DNA from: Gigaspora margarita
Taxonomy: Eukaryota; Glomeromycota; Glomeromycetes; Diversisporales; Gigasporaceae
Direction: 5' to 3'
Length of the DNA stretch: 64,000 bases
NCBI GenBank assembly: GCA_009809945.1
Contig: WTPW01000063.1
Coordinates: 92,208-156,207, forward strand
The notes beneath the pieces were generated by a model. The model was not told the origin of the DNA. It saw only the letters and a program-made list of their open reading frames with translations, and made no database searches. Within the stretch, counting starts at the first letter, position 1; each line of letters begins with the position of its first letter. A program made the position numbers and the translations under genes. This document shows positions 12,865 through 25,245 of this stretch, in pieces.

Positions 12865-13636
12865 TAAGGTAAAAGGGGGTATTGTGGCCAGGGGGGTATT
12901 GTGGGCAAGTGATATATCTAGTGATCTAGCAATCAGAATTGGATAAATTTTATACCATTCGATTCGTCTCATCGAGACGAATTGAATGGTATAAAATTTG
13001 CCCAATTCCGATCACTAGATCACAAGATATCGTCATTTATACAAAATATAAGTCTGCGCATATTTGAATTTTTATTAATAGATATAGAATATTTAATAGG
13101 TAATAACTTCTGATCCGCTGGTCAGTTTTGGACGATTTTACCACCAAAATGACCGTCTCAATGAGACGATTTTAACAAGCATAAAATCGTTAAAATCCAA
13201 TCACGGGGTCCTGAGATCGATATAGATTTATCTTATTTATAAAATTAGTAAATCTGCAAAATGTTTACATATTTACCTTTAACGATCTTGGGATCCCGTG
13301 ATTGGATTTTAACGATTTTGTGCTTGTTAGAATCGTCTCTCTGAGACGGTCATTTTGGTGGTAAAATCATCTAAAATGGACCAGTAGATCAAATATTATT
13401 CGCTGTCAAATAACTGGCCACAATACCCCCCCCCCCCCTAGAATTTAGTTTTTATATTATATTTGTGTAGTAATTATTTATATCGAAAACTATATATAAT
13501 ATAAAGATTTTTTTACAGTAATATATTCTTTATTAAGTATAGTTTAAATAATAAAAATTCTACAAAAATCTATTTGCTTATTAAAAAATTTTATTAGTAG
13601 AAACTTTAACCTGGCCATAATACCCCCTTTTACCTT
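12865..13636. mobile_element. TIR element with a related element nested in its left end
   Basis: Outer TIRs are AAGGTAAAAGGGGGTATTGT (left) and its inverse ATAATACCCCCTTTTACCTT (right), flanked by TATA on both sides. Inside, GGGGGGTATTGTGGGCA (about 12891) pairs with TGGCCACAATACCCCC (about 13415-13430), so a second related element seems inserted in the left end. The core holds two inverted repeats: one around 12950-13020 (ATTCGTCTCATCGAGACGAAT centre) and a larger one, 13085-13385, with arms containing AAAATCGTTAAAATCC. A run of 13 C lies at 13426-13438. Non-coding. Confidence 0.65.
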
Positions 13637-13837
13637 ATATATAGATTATAACTTGTATTTGAAGCACCTAAGAATTTAACTTAATTTAATTTCATTTTAT
13701 AACTTATTTTAATTCCTTTTAAAGCTATTTAATAAATGCATCCTTTAATTATTGTCTAAAATCAAAAATTATAGTATGTATATCTGTTCCTGGTTTAGCG
13801 TGACTGCATTGTGCAGCTACTTATTAGGTATAATGAT

Positions 13838-15554
13838 TAGGGTTCTGAAGTTCAGTTTGGTTCAATAGAGGTTCAGTTCAAGTTCTCAATGAACCTGAAC
13901 CTGAACCTGAACCTGCTCTAAAAGTTCAATACTAAACTAAACCTAAACTTAAAATTATTGAACATGAACCTGAACCTGAACTTAAAAAAAGTTCAGTTCA
14001 GGTTCAGTTCAAGGTTCATGAACATATTCAGGTTCATAATATATGCACATTTTTACCTAAATCACAAAGTTTGAATAAATTAGTAAAATTCAGAGAATCA
14101 TAGCATTTTGTATAATTTTATTAATAAAATTATCAAAAATATTGTTCTACATGAAATTTTACTAATTAATCATAACTTCTTGCACTAAGTAAACTTGTTC
14201 AGCACCAAAAAATACATCAAATCAGTATATTTTATTTTACTTTTCTTAAAATATGAAGAAAAGATGCTTAATTTTAGAAATTTTTATCAAAAATTCAAAA
14301 TTAAGCATCTTTGATGCAAATTTTAAGGAAAATAAAATAAAATAGACGGATATAATGTATTTTTTAGTGCTATACAAGTTTACTTAGAGCAAGAAGTTAT
14401 GATCAATTAGTAAAATTTAGAGAATCATAGAAATTTGTATAATTTTATTAATAAAATTATACAAATTTCTATGATACTCTAAATTTTACTAATTGATCAT
14501 AACTTCTTGCTCTAATTAAACTTGTATAGACTAAAAAATACATCATATCGGTCTGTTTTATTTTATTTTCCTTAAAATTTGCGTCAAAGATGATTAAGTT
14601 TGAATTTTTGATGAAAATTTCCAAAATTAAGCATCTTTTTTTCAAATATTAAGCAAAGTAAAATAAGATATGCTGATTTGATGTAGTTTTGGTGCTGAAC
14701 AAATTTACTTAGTGCAAGAAATTAGTATCAATAAGTAAAATTTAGAGAATCATAGAAATTTGTATAATTTTATTAATAAAATTATACAAAATTCTATTAT
14801 TCTCTAAATTTTACTAATTGATTCTAACTTATTGCACTAAGTAAACTTGTTTAGCACCAAAAAGCACATCATGTCAGTATATTATATTTCGTTTTTCTTA
14901 AAATTTGAAGAAAAGATGCTTAATTTTGAATTTTTGATGAAAATTTCTAAAATTAAGCATTCTTTCTTCAAATTTTAAGAAAAGTAAAGTAAAATATACT
15001 ATTTTGATGTATTTTTTGGTGCTGAACAAGTTTACTTAGTGCAAGAAGTTATGATCAATTAGTAAAATTTCATGCAAAATACGATTTTTAATAATTTCAT
15101 TAATAAAATTATACAAAATGCTATGATTCTCTAAATTTTACTAACTAATTTATACTTCTCACTCTAAGTAAACTTGTTTAGTATCAAAAAATACATATAT
15201 TTTTATTTAGACTCAAACTAGTTTGCAAAGTTTGACCAACCTGACCAAACTATGATTGAGTTTGAGTTTAATATAAAGTTTTAAATAATAGATTTAGAGT
15301 TTGAGTCTGGTCTGGACCAGACCAAACCTGGACCCAAACCTAGAATCACTAATTCATATGAACACTAGACTGAACCTGAACATGTTCATGAACTTATGAA
15401 CTGAACCTGAACTGAACCTGAACCTGCTCTAAAAGTTCAATACTAAACCTGAACCTGAACATGTTTTAAAAAATGTTCAGGTTCAGGTTCAATACTGAAC
15501 CTGAACCTGAACCTGAACTTGGCCTAAGTTCAGTTCAGGTTCATAGGAACACTA
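13838..15554. mobile_element. hAT-like element with GGTTCA/TGAACC arrays
   Basis: A perfect 8-bp duplication ATAATGAT flanks it (13830-13837 and 15555-15562). TIRs are TAGGGTTC (left) and GAACACTA (right, inverse TAGTGTTC). Both subterminal regions are dense arrays of TGAACC/GGTTCA (about 13845-14035 and 15350-15545). The 1.1-kb core is a series of alternating inverted copies of an A+T-rich unit (GTAAAATTTAGAGAATCATA, AAACTTGTTCAGCACCAAAA, AAGATGCTTAATTTT), so the element folds on itself several times. No transposase frame remains. Confidence 0.85.
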
Positions 15555-15562
15555 ATAATGAT

Positions 15563-16226
15563 ATTAATACTTTATGGCTAAATACAGTATTAATTATTTT
15601 TTATATTTTATAGTCTTATTGTTTTGTGAATATAAGATTGATTACTTTGTGAAAGCTGGATTTTTAGGCATGCACATGCACTTTATTTGCTCATCTTTTT
15701 TATCTGTTGTTAAATATTATTAGTACCTGAATTATATTATTCAAAAAATTGATGTAGGTAGTTGAACCAAAATTTTGACTTATTTAAATTTGCTCATTTT
15801 CTTGTACTGCATTAGTGTTTTCACAAAGAGCACTTTTTTGCTCATAACTACTATTTTTTTTGAAAAAGACATTTTGAGTGATTGAATTTTTGGTTTTATA
15901 ATAAACTACAATATAGAATTCATTAATTTTTATATTTTCCAAATACTTTATATATTGTGGCTACGAAATTTATTATGTGTCACATTTTTGAAATAGGGAT
16001 AGCAAAAATTTTTTAAGGTTCATGTGGTTTGTAAAACCTCAAATCATAGTGCAAAAGCAGAATGTCAAAAAATTTTAGTTCTTATTTAACTAACAGAATG
16101 CTGTATTAATTTAACTATCAAGGATGGTCTAACCAAAATATGTGATTTAAAGTCTAAAATTAATACAGATTTTAACTTTCTTTAATCAGTTCATTTTCTA
16201 ATGGTAGCTAGAGGCCGTCTGTGAGT
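15563..16226. other. Intergenic A+T-rich DNA
   Basis: No coding frame, TIR or RNA gene was recognised. Confidence 0.4.
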
Positions 16227-16230
16227 TTAA

Positions 16231-17183
16231 GAGTAGAGGATATGTTAATCATTTCTAATATGAAATTGATAGTAATTTTTTTTGTATAATGCATGTGAAA
16301 ATCGAACCTATAGAATTTTCTATGATATGTATAACTTTTTTTTTTTTTTTTACACTTTTTTAAGCTTTTTTTTTTCTTTCACTGGTATTTAATTTAGAAA
16401 GACTCCTTTAGTTGAGTAGGCTATAGATCCAAAAAATGATATGTTGTTTGTTGTTTTTTTTAGCTTTTCTTTTTTTCTTTTTTGCTGCCATTTTTTTTTT
16501 AGTGATTATTCTTTCATTGGAGTTTTTTTAGGACAGCTCATTATTTTATTGTAATAAAATAAATTTCTTAATAAATAAAAATAAAAAAAAGTTAAAAATA
16601 AAATATTAAATGAAGTTTTTGCTTAATAATTGATCTTCCCATGATCTTGATATAGTGATCGGGGAACTATCATTATAAATATCAAAAATGTATAAAAATT
16701 TTTATTAAACAATTAATTAACTTTATATGGCCTAATAAAAAAGTTTTTTTTTTTNNNNNNNNNNNNNNNNNNNNNNNNNNNNNNNNNNNNNNNNNNNNNN
16801 NNNNNNNNNNNNNNNNNNNNNNNNNNNNNNNNNNNNNNNNNNNNNNNNNNNNNNNAAAAAAAAAAAAAAAAAAAAAAAAAAAGAAAGACAAATATGATTG
16901 GGTAAGCTACCCAGAAATTTCAAGGGAACTTTCAGGATAACCCAAAAAATTTTGGGTTAACTCAAAAAAGTTTTACTGCATATACAAGTATATTTTTTTA
17001 AAATGAAATTGCTTCTAGAAATTTTTCTACTATGAATAGAGATTTTAATTTACATACCATGAAATTTTGACAAGGGTTAATCATAACCTTGAAAATTTTT
17101 ATCAGGGGCCTATTTTTTGTTACATATAATTTTCTCTTGTTCTATGAAAATCATATTAAAAATGATTGACATATCCTCTACCC
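16231..17183. mobile_element. TTAA-flanked TIR element, copy A (contains gap)
   Basis: TTAA flanks both ends (16227-16230, 17184-17187). TIRs read GAGTAGAGGATATGTTAATC and, inverted from the right, GGGTAGAGGATATGTCAATC. TTAA targets are typical of piggyBac relatives, although the terminal bases differ from the classic CCC start. The right half is homologous to 18990-19174 in copy B (CATGAAATTTTGACAAGGGTT region versus CACAAAATTTTAGAAAATAC). An unresolved run of N (16755-16855) sits between poly-T and poly-A. Confidence 0.65.
16755..16855. other. Assembly gap of 101 N
   Basis: N characters flanked by T and A homopolymers. Open frames that read through it are meaningless. Confidence 0.98.
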
Positions 17184-17187
17184 TTAA

Positions 17188-18530
17188 ATAATATAGCTGG
17201 GCCAACAAAATCTGTGGATTAAAATATTTCTATTTTCTAGACAATTTATTTTGGTCAAATTGATCTCTTGTTTATTAATCAATCTTCTCGTTCAATCAAA
17301 AATTTTTTCAATTTTACAATTTAAAGACATTAATAATGTCTTGTATCATGCTAGAAATATTTGTTAATAAAATCTTTAATTTGATATATTAATTACATTT
17401 CTGGTATAACTGAATATTTTATTCTTTATGTAATCTGTATTATACAGGTCACATCACTATTATACTTTAGATAGTATGAGTTAAATCTGACTAATAGAAA
17501 AATTTATAATTTGCTTAACCAATTTGGCAATTATGTTGTTTTGATTCTCATCAATCTGACCAATAGAAAAATTTATAATTTACATATCATTTCAAAATTT
17601 TAAAAAATTTTAAAAAATTAATTAAAGAGATTTCATTGAGTCTTTTCACTTCTGTTTAGAAAAATTTTGCAAATTTTTATATTAGTTATCTCATTGATAA
17701 TTAATTAAAAAAATTTAATCAAGTCTTTTCACTTCTGTTTAGAAAAATTCTGTGAATTTTTATATTAGTTAACTCACAATAATTCAACATTGAATAAATG
17801 TGCTTGATATTAATATTTTTTCGCATTTAATTAATTACATGCCTTTAAAATGAATTACAGTGTTATTATATAATGGAGCATCAATTATCTTATTCTCAAT
17901 ATTTGGAAAGTAAGGCATAGTTTAAAAACAGCTAATCTTAACTTTAATACAACACAGAAAGTCTATTATTTGGACTGCGTGCTGAATTTCTAGCTTTAAG
18001 AAAGTTTAGCTGAACAAATATCATTTATGACTGCAAAGTTCTAGTTTATGTGCCTTACATATTGAAGAAGATAAAATTTGTTTAATTTTATTTTCAAATT
18101 CTGCCTAAATTTGTATAAAATTCACAACTATATAAAATTTTTATATGTTTAGAGGAAAAAAATTTTAGAACTATATAAAAGTTATATATAGTAACTATAA
18201 AATAATACTATCATTCTTATGTGGATTGCTAATTAAATTATAAAAATAAAGCTTCAGCCCCATGAGTTCATTAAATTATATGATACTTAAGCATTAATTT
18301 AAAGACAATTTTTAACTTATTCTTTTGCTATCTAATTAGCTTTATGTAAGTTTTTGTAGTAATATTCAAAATTATTTAGTAAGATATAATTTTAACATCC
18401 ATATGATATAAAAAATATTGTTATTATAAGATTTATTTAAATTCAAGAAGTTGAACAAAGTGTTTATTTCAATACTTCTATTAGTGCTTTTTTTACTCCT
18501 ATTATTACTTATATTACTAAATGAATTGTA
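17188..18530. other. Intergenic; local direct repeats
   Basis: CTGAC(T/C)AATAGAAAAATTTATAATTT occurs at about 17489 and 17556. GTCTTTTCACTTCTGTTTAG occurs at about 17640 and 17724, an ~86-bp tandem duplication. No gene was recognised. Confidence 0.45.
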
Positions 18531-18806
18531 AGTACAGTCAGACCCCTAAGTGCACACTCTGGGAACTAGGCATAGACATGCACTTAGAGTGGGTGTGCAC
18601 TTATAGAATAAATTGAAATAGCCAATCAATGGGCCCATTTTAAGTATTGTGTGATCACATAACACATGGCCAATCAACTTGTTTTTGATTAACATGGCTC
18701 TAATAAAAAAAAAATTGGGGTTAGGGTTAGAGCATGTTTCTAGCCTTTTCAAACTATCCCTTACTTAAATTAAATAGTTAAATCTATATGATGCACAATG
18801 CTTTAA

Positions 18807-19174
18807 GGGTAGGGTGAACATAGATCATTTTTTATAATAATTACATTGTAATCATATGAAATCAGGTGATCGACCAATTAGGGTTGTAAACAAAAATGAT
18901 TCAAACAATCAGAATTAGCAATTTTTGTATGACCTAAGAAAATTTGTGTCATCTAAGTATTTTTTACCAATATACAAAGGTAGATTTTTTTAAATGATAT
19001 AGGGTTTAAAATTTTACTATAGCAAATAGGAAACTTCAAATTATATACCACAAAATTTTAGAAAATACTGGTTATAATCTTGAAAAGTTTTATTAGAAGC
19101 ATATTTTTGCTTTCTATATAAAATTTTTTGTACCCCATAAATCATATAAAAATTTATCTACATTCACCCTATCC
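18807..19174. mobile_element. TTAA-flanked TIR element, copy B, nested in the Tigger
   Basis: TTAA flanks both ends (18803-18806, 19175-19178). TIRs are GGGTAGGGTGAACATAGAT and, inverted, GGATAGGGTGAATGTAGAT. At 368 bp it is a shorter relative of copy A at 16231-17183. It lies inside the left part of the Tigger element, so it inserted later. Confidence 0.7.
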
Positions 19175-19959
19175 TTAAATATTCCTAACTAAAATAAGGT
19201 CTAAGCATATGATGAGGTCTTAAAATATAAATTTAATTATGGAAATTTATTTTTTACTAATAAAGAGTCTTCTACTAAATCTGGTAATGCAAATATACCA
19301 AATATTGAACATTCATTTTTTAAAAAACAAGCATATACAGAACTATGCAACACAAACAAGATCATAGAATCAATTTTTTTATTTACTATAGTATAAAGCA
19401 CTTTCGCACCATTTTACTACTTAAACAATAGCAGTCCAAATTTAAAAAAAAATTTAAATAAAATTCACAAAGCAATTTTGCTTTTTTTAATTTGTTCGTC
19501 TCCATTAATGTGCTAATACAAATCATTCTAAGCTAACTCGTCTAATTTGCACCAATATTTGTATCGATTTAAAAACTTTAAAACATCAATTCTAGTCCTA
19601 TTTCAATCCCAGTTCAATTCTAGGTTCAAGTCTAGAATTAAATTAAAATTGCATAGCAAATTTCAAAAAAAAATTTATCTTTGTTTATTATCAAGTTTTT
19701 GTTAATAACTATTACAAGGTTGTCCCTGATAAAGTGTAGCCTAATAAATCCAGTAATCTTTTTTTGATATTATCTGATTTAATTGCATTAAATTTTCTTG
19801 TTCATAATAATAAAATACCCACACCTTATTTGTAAAAATAACACATGGTTGAGCCAAAAAAAACAAAATTAAATTGCCATTCCTTAAACCTATAAAAAAA
19901 AACTTTTAAAAACTTATCTTATCCTTAATCAACTTTTTTTTTTGTTCAAAAAATACCCA

Positions 19960-21842
19960 AAAGAATTACTTTTACTAATTCCTAAAACATAAAATTTGCA
20001 CTTATGCTCATGACCATAGTAAACAACCTTGATCATTTTATGTTGATTGGATTAAGAAAAAGTGGGGTTTTAAAGTTAATAAAAATACAATTTTGCATAT
20101 TTTGAATACAGCTAATGAACAACTAGATAATGAACCCAGTAATTCTAAAACAAAGCATCATAGAACTGTTACCTATCCAGAACTTGATCTTGCTCTTAAA
20201 GAGTTCATGCTGATATATCAGCATCAAACAGTTTAACTGATGATTTACTTGTCAAAAAAGCAAAGGCACTTGCTGATAGTTTGAGAATTCCTCAAGTTGC
20301 ACTAAATTTTTCTTCTGGCTGGCTTTACAAATTCAAGAATTGAAATGGTATTCGTTTACATCAGCTTCAAGGAAAGCCGCATCTGATAATATGGTGGCAA
20401 TTAACAATATCATACCATTAATAAAAGATAAATGTGCAGACTATTCTCCTGAAAGAATCTACAATATGGATAAGACTGGGCTTTTCTATCAGTATAAGTC
20501 TTTTATTAGTAGTATTTAGCAAGTGCCAGACATAGTGCCATTAAAACATAGTGCTAAGTACTATATTTTAACAGTACTACATTTAGCACTTGCCAAATTC
20601 TACTTATCAGTGTTAAGTTATATATTCTAGATAAAAGTAAAATTTAAATGAATTTGAAATTTGTATTTATCTAATTTTAATATAAATGTATAAATTTCTA
20701 TTTACCTTAGGTTAGAACTGACCATATATTAGCAACTCAACATCTTTTTGGACGTAAACAAAACAAGGAATGCGTCTCAATTGCATTGTGTTTGAATGCT
20801 GATAGTTCTCACAAAATAGATCTTCTTGTAATTGAAAAGTACAAAAAGCCACACTGCTTTAAAAATATCGAAATTAGTAATGTGCCTATAAAGTACAGAA
20901 ATAGCACTAAGGCTAGATGATCATATCTCTCTTTCAAGAATGGATTTTTGAGTTTGAGCAACAAGTTGGTTTGAGATATTAGGGCAAATGTATGCTTTTA
21001 CTCTTAGATAATTGTTCTAGCCATAGTATTGAAGGTGTTTCTCTTCAATTTACTGGTATTTTATTTTTGCCCCCAAATACAACCTCAAGGATTCAGCCTA
21101 TGGATGCTGGTATTATTATGAGTTTTAAAAAAATTATCAATGGCTTCATGTTCGGTAAGTTTTTAAAAAAAAAATAAAAAAAATTAAAATAAAAATTATT
21201 ACGTACATCAAATTTATTCCGAATTGAATATTACACTAATTAGTTTTTATGTTTAAAGTTGGATATTACAAGAAATTGAAAATGGACAGTGTGCAGAAAA
21301 TCTAAAATTGAATGTGTTACAAGCAATCTACTTTACCATTTAAGGTGGGACAAAGTTAAAACCAGCATGATTCGCAATTGTTAGTATTATACAAAGATTC
21401 TTTTTGCAAATCCAACTCTAATTTACAAGAGAATTTTTACCAAATTATGGACCCTGTTCTCAATAATATTACTGATGCACTTAGAACTCTTAACTTTTCT
21501 GACCCTATGCAAGTTGAAGAGTATTTAGCAATTCCTGAAGAAAATATTGTTTATGAAATTCCTTCTAATGATAGAATTATTACAGAGCTTGTTGAAACGT
21601 TTAGAACAAATAACCCAACAAATGTTGACTTGGAAGATAAAGATGATAGCTTCAAAGTTCCTATTGTTAGTACCAATATAGCAGCTGCAAGTTTGGAAAC
21701 TGTGCATACATTTTTGCTTCAGCAGAATAATATGGGAGAATTTATTAATCTCATAAGAAGGATTGAAAAATTTATTAAGAAGATCAAGGTCAGCCAAATA
21801 CAGCAAAGCAAATTGATCAATTTTTTAATAGAGGAAAATTAA
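19960..21842 (+). pseudogene. Tigger-type DDE transposase remnant (CENP-B HTH + DDE)
   Basis: The protein would bind the element's TIRs and cut and paste it. In order: an N-terminal CENP-B/HTH region (about 19960-20345: KRITFT, WIKKKWGF, TYPELDLALKEFMLIYQHQT, then FSSGWLYKFKN), the first catalytic Asp block ERIYNMDKTGLFY near 20455-20490, and DHILATQHLFGRKQNKE at about 20713. The second Asp block LLLLDNCSSH and LPPNTTSRIQPMDAGI span about 20992-21120. The tail (21378-21842) has SDPMQVEEYL and AAASLETVHTFLLQQ.

Stops and frameshifts are scattered; for example TAG at 20980 interrupts the frame just before LLLLDNC. Apparent introns lie at about 20491-20709 (which carries a small TIR insert, about 20513-20602, TTTAGCAAGTGCC) and about 21154-21259. 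The usual Glu after the first catalytic Asp is Lys. Confidence 0.85.
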
Positions 21843-22440
21843 ATAGAAATTTTAAATGCTTATAAATGCTATATAAAGGATTTTTTTGTTTATAAAAAAA
21901 AATTCTACACTTGTAGTATAGTAAATAATTATTCACAAATTTAGATAAAACTTGTACATTGGTTAATGCTACTTATTAGGAGTTTTTTTTTACCTTTGAA
22001 GCTAGATTGGAAATACATTTATTCGCATATAAGTAACTTCATATCTCGCATTAAATTAAATTTTAAAAATTATATAAAGCATTTCTATTGTGCAAAATAA
22101 TTAAAAAATGAGCAAAATGATTATTATTGACCAGTTGTTATGTGCATGCATTTATGGGTGCATACATATGTTTCATGCACTGGAAACTTGGCTCATGCAG
22201 AATATAGAAGATCCTTAAGTCCCAAGCTCAGGACCAGGCTTGGTGTTCATATAGAGGGAGTGTGCACTTAGGGGGCATGTACTTAGGGGTCTGACTGTAT
22301 ATTTAATAAAATCTTGTATTATAGCATAATTCCAGCAAGGATTAAATCAAAAATAAAAAAAACACGAACACATGATACATTAATATCTCTTATTAATATA
22401 ATGATTTATAAATAGAAGAAATAAAGTTTGGAATTATATA

Positions 22441-24222
22441 CAGTCAAACCTCTTGATAATCACAAGTTGGTCACACCCTATTTTGGTGATTTTATAGAGA
22501 TGTGACTATAAATAAAATACTTTGTCATGGTTACATGACCAAAGGTCAATAAATAATATATTTGCACATATTTGAAATACTATTAAAAAATTTAAAATAT
22601 TTGATAGTAAATAACTTTTGATCCAGTGACCCAATTTGGATAAAAGACTACTAGAGTGTTTTCTAAAGAATATAAAATTGTCAAATCTAGTTACAAAATG
22701 CTAAGATCATTAACAGTCATAGGACATGTCCCATAGAAATAAGTTTATAATAAAAATTATAAAAAATCATATGAATTTACTATAAACTTTGAGCTAAAGA
22801 TCCTTTTCGGCTTAACTAATTAACTTAAAATTAAATTTTGCAGGTATATAGAACAAGAAAAGAGGAAAATTTTGAGCTTAAAAACCACATTAAAATTATG
22901 CTAATTTTGCACTTTTTCAAAATGTAACTCTGTCAAAAACAAATATTTACAAATTTTAAATTAGCAGTTATGTGTAAAATTATGCTCTGAACAACTTTAC
23001 TTAGGCGACAGAAGTAGGTTACCTTGTAAGAAAAATGGGTTATCTATGTGCTAAAGTTAAAATTTATCGTATTTCATGATATAACTTTTTTTCTTATTAG
23101 GTAACCTACTTTGGGCTCTTAAGCAAAATTGTTCAGCATGTAATTTTATATCGCATTTGAGATTGATTCGCGTTTTTTGGACCTTTTACTAAGTGAAAAA
23201 TGGGTTAAAGTTCAAAAAAAAATTTTTTTAAAAAAAATTTTTTTTTTCGAAATTTAAACCCATTTTTCACTTAGTAAAAGGTCCGAAAAACGCGAATCAT
23301 TCCCAAATACAATGTAAAATTACATGCCAAACAACTTTGCTTAAGAGCCCAAAGTAGGTTACCTAATAAGAAAAAAAAGTTATATTATGAAATACAATAA
23401 ATTTTAACTTTAGCACATAGATAACCCATTTTTCTTACAAGGTAATCTACTTCTGTCGCCTAAGTAAAGTTGTTCAGAGCATAATTTTACACATAACTGC
23501 TGATTTAAAATTTGTAAACATTTGTTTTTGACAGAGTTACATTTTGAAAAAGTACAAAATTGGCAAAATTTAATGTGGTTTTTAAGCTCATAATTTTCTT
23601 CTTTTCTTGTTCTATATACCTGCAAAATTTAATTTTAAGTTAATTAGTTAAGCCAGAGAGGGAGCTTAGCTCAAAGTTTATAGTAAATTCATATGTTTTT
23701 TTATAATTTTTATTATAAACTTATTTTAAACTAATTTCAAGGGGACATGTCCTATGACTGTTAAGGATTTTTTGTCTAAATAATCAATTATTAAACATGT
23801 GAAGTAACACAAATCCTTAACGATCACAGGAGCCTGTGATTGGATTTTAACGATCTTGGGCTCATTAGAATCGTCTCATCGAGACGAACATTTTGGTGGT
23901 TGTTTCATTTAAATCGGACTGCTGCGTCAAAAGTTATTTGCTGTCAAACCTTTAAAAATTTTAATAGAATATTTTAAATAAACATAAATATAAATATTGG
24001 CCAATCAGATTTTTTTAATCCATATTTGGTCAAAATTGGTGACTATAAAGAGGGTTTTTATTAATAAAATCAATAAAAAAATCAAAATTTTTTGTGATAG
24101 TGATTATAGGTAATTTGTGACTATAAGGAGGTTTTTTTACTATATTTAAATCCATTGCACAATATTGGGTGCTTATATAGAGGTATGACTATATGGAGTG
24201 TAACTATAGAAAGGTCTAACTG
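22441..24222. mobile_element. Tigger-type MITE, copy 1
   Basis: TIRs CAGTCAAACCTCTTGATAAT and inverted CAGTTAGACCTTTCTATAG, with TA at 22439-22440 and 24223-24224. It aligns end to end, in opposite orientation, with 63250-63993 (ACCCTATTTTGGTGATT, AATAAAATACTTTGTCATGG, GTTACAAAATGCTAAGATCA). Copy 1 is longer because a 1.05-kb palindrome (22714-23760) is inserted. It sits within the BTB-BACK-TLD remnant. Confidence 0.85.
22714..23760. mobile_element. Palindromic (foldback) element P1
   Basis: Both ends are CAGTCATAGGACATGTCCC in inverted orientation, flanked by TTAA (22710-22713, 23761-23764). Almost the whole 1,047 bp is one inverted repeat with its centre near 23235 (A/T run). Arms include AGTAGGTTACCTTGTAAG, CTAAAGTTAAAATTTATC and GACCTTTTACTAAGTGAAAAA. 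The uninterrupted MITE at 63250-63993 has TTTA at the matching point, which confirms insertion. No coding potential. Confidence 0.85.
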
Positions 24223-25245
24223 TAATTAAATGAAGAATTTCACAAAATTCAGGCTTTTCAACTGATTCTAAAATTGGACTAGAGAAAATTTTAATCATTA
24301 AAAAATAAATTACAAAATTGTTTACCTCATTTTCATTATTTTCAAATATCAGGAGATGATATTATTGATAATATAGAACCATATAAGAAATTTTAGAAAA
24401 AGACCTTTGGAAAGATATTCTTAAAAGAATTGCAAATTCAAATCGAAAAATTCTATCAAAAATTCTTCCACCTCGCATAAATTTGCTGCAAAACCAATAG
24501 ATCCATTTTCAGCTATTATTAATAAAGAGCATGCAGCTGAACTGTATTTAGCAACAGATAATTCATATGAGTTTAAATTACTTATTCGTTGAACTAGAGA
24601 TGGTTTTATTTCTCAAATATTTTGAAAAAATGCGATAAGCAAGCAAATACTATTTTGGTTTTGAAAGTTAAAATACAGATAAAATTCTAAGTAGGTATAA
24701 CATCATTTAATGGGATAAATCAATTGGTAAATATATGAATTGCTGTGATAGCTTTATTTTTTCTTTAAAAAATAGAACTATAAATTCTAAATGATTCAAT
24801 TACTTGAGCTTTTGTCTTTCTTTGTGAAGATGTATCTAAAGTTGTATCTGCTCAAATATTCAAAAATTCAGTTTCAAAAATTTAGTTTAAGATTATGTAT
24901 AAAAGATATACATACCAATAATACTTCAACTTCATGACATGTTCATATTTTTTGTTTTAGCTAATTAATGGGTTGAAAAGATATTTAAAAAAGTCATATG
25001 TGTCATGTTGCCAAGTTTCTTCATTAAGTAAAAGATCAGGTTCATTATACACTCCAGTTTCTACCAAGTCTAAACTATTTTGAAGTTAAAATTATTAAAG
25101 TAGTGATCCAATTTTATATTTTTAAGAAAAAATGCTTACAAATGCAAACATATCCGTTGACAAAAATATAGAAAATGGTCTTTGATCTTCAAATACCAGG
25201 TCTTTATTTCTTAATTGAATTTTTTGAAAATAAGGCAACCACTAA

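Larger units (their letters stand above)
18535..22297 (+). mobile_element. Tigger/pogo-like DNA transposon, full length but dead
   Basis: TIRs are CAGTCAGACCCCTAAGTGCA (18535 on) and the inverse of TACTTAGGGGTCTGACTG (ending 22297), with TA on both sides (18533-18534, 22298-22299). Secondary inverted words GTGTGCACTTA lie just inside. The size (3.76 kb, of which about 0.37 kb is a nested element at 18807-19174) and the transposase remnant within fit the Tigger branch of Tc1/mariner. It is the only DNA transposon here with both ends and a recognisable DDE transposase. Confidence 0.88.
22374..24860 (+). pseudogene. BTB-BACK-TLD family remnant, split by a MITE
   Basis: Two pieces (22374-22440 and 24225-24860) read like the C-terminal half of the BTB/Kelch-BACK-TLD proteins that are abundant in Rhizophagus. 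Before the MITE: DTLISLI and then IEEIK. After it: QNSGFSTDSKI, LKNKLQNCLPHFHYFQISGD, DDIIDNIEPYKK (BACK-like), KILPPRINLL, DPFSAIINKEHAAEL, then the TLD core NSYEFKLLIR-stop-TRDGF, CDKQANTILVLKVK, YNII-stop-WDKSIGKYMN and DSFIFSLKN. Most stops replace Trp, Gln or Gly codons. TLD proteins are linked to oxidative-stress protection and V-ATPase binding in other eukaryotes; the role here is unknown and the copy is dead. The BTB domain was not found upstream. Confidence 0.75.

Noticed and set aside
16682..16923. Open frames across the N run
   Set aside because: They depend on unknown bases.
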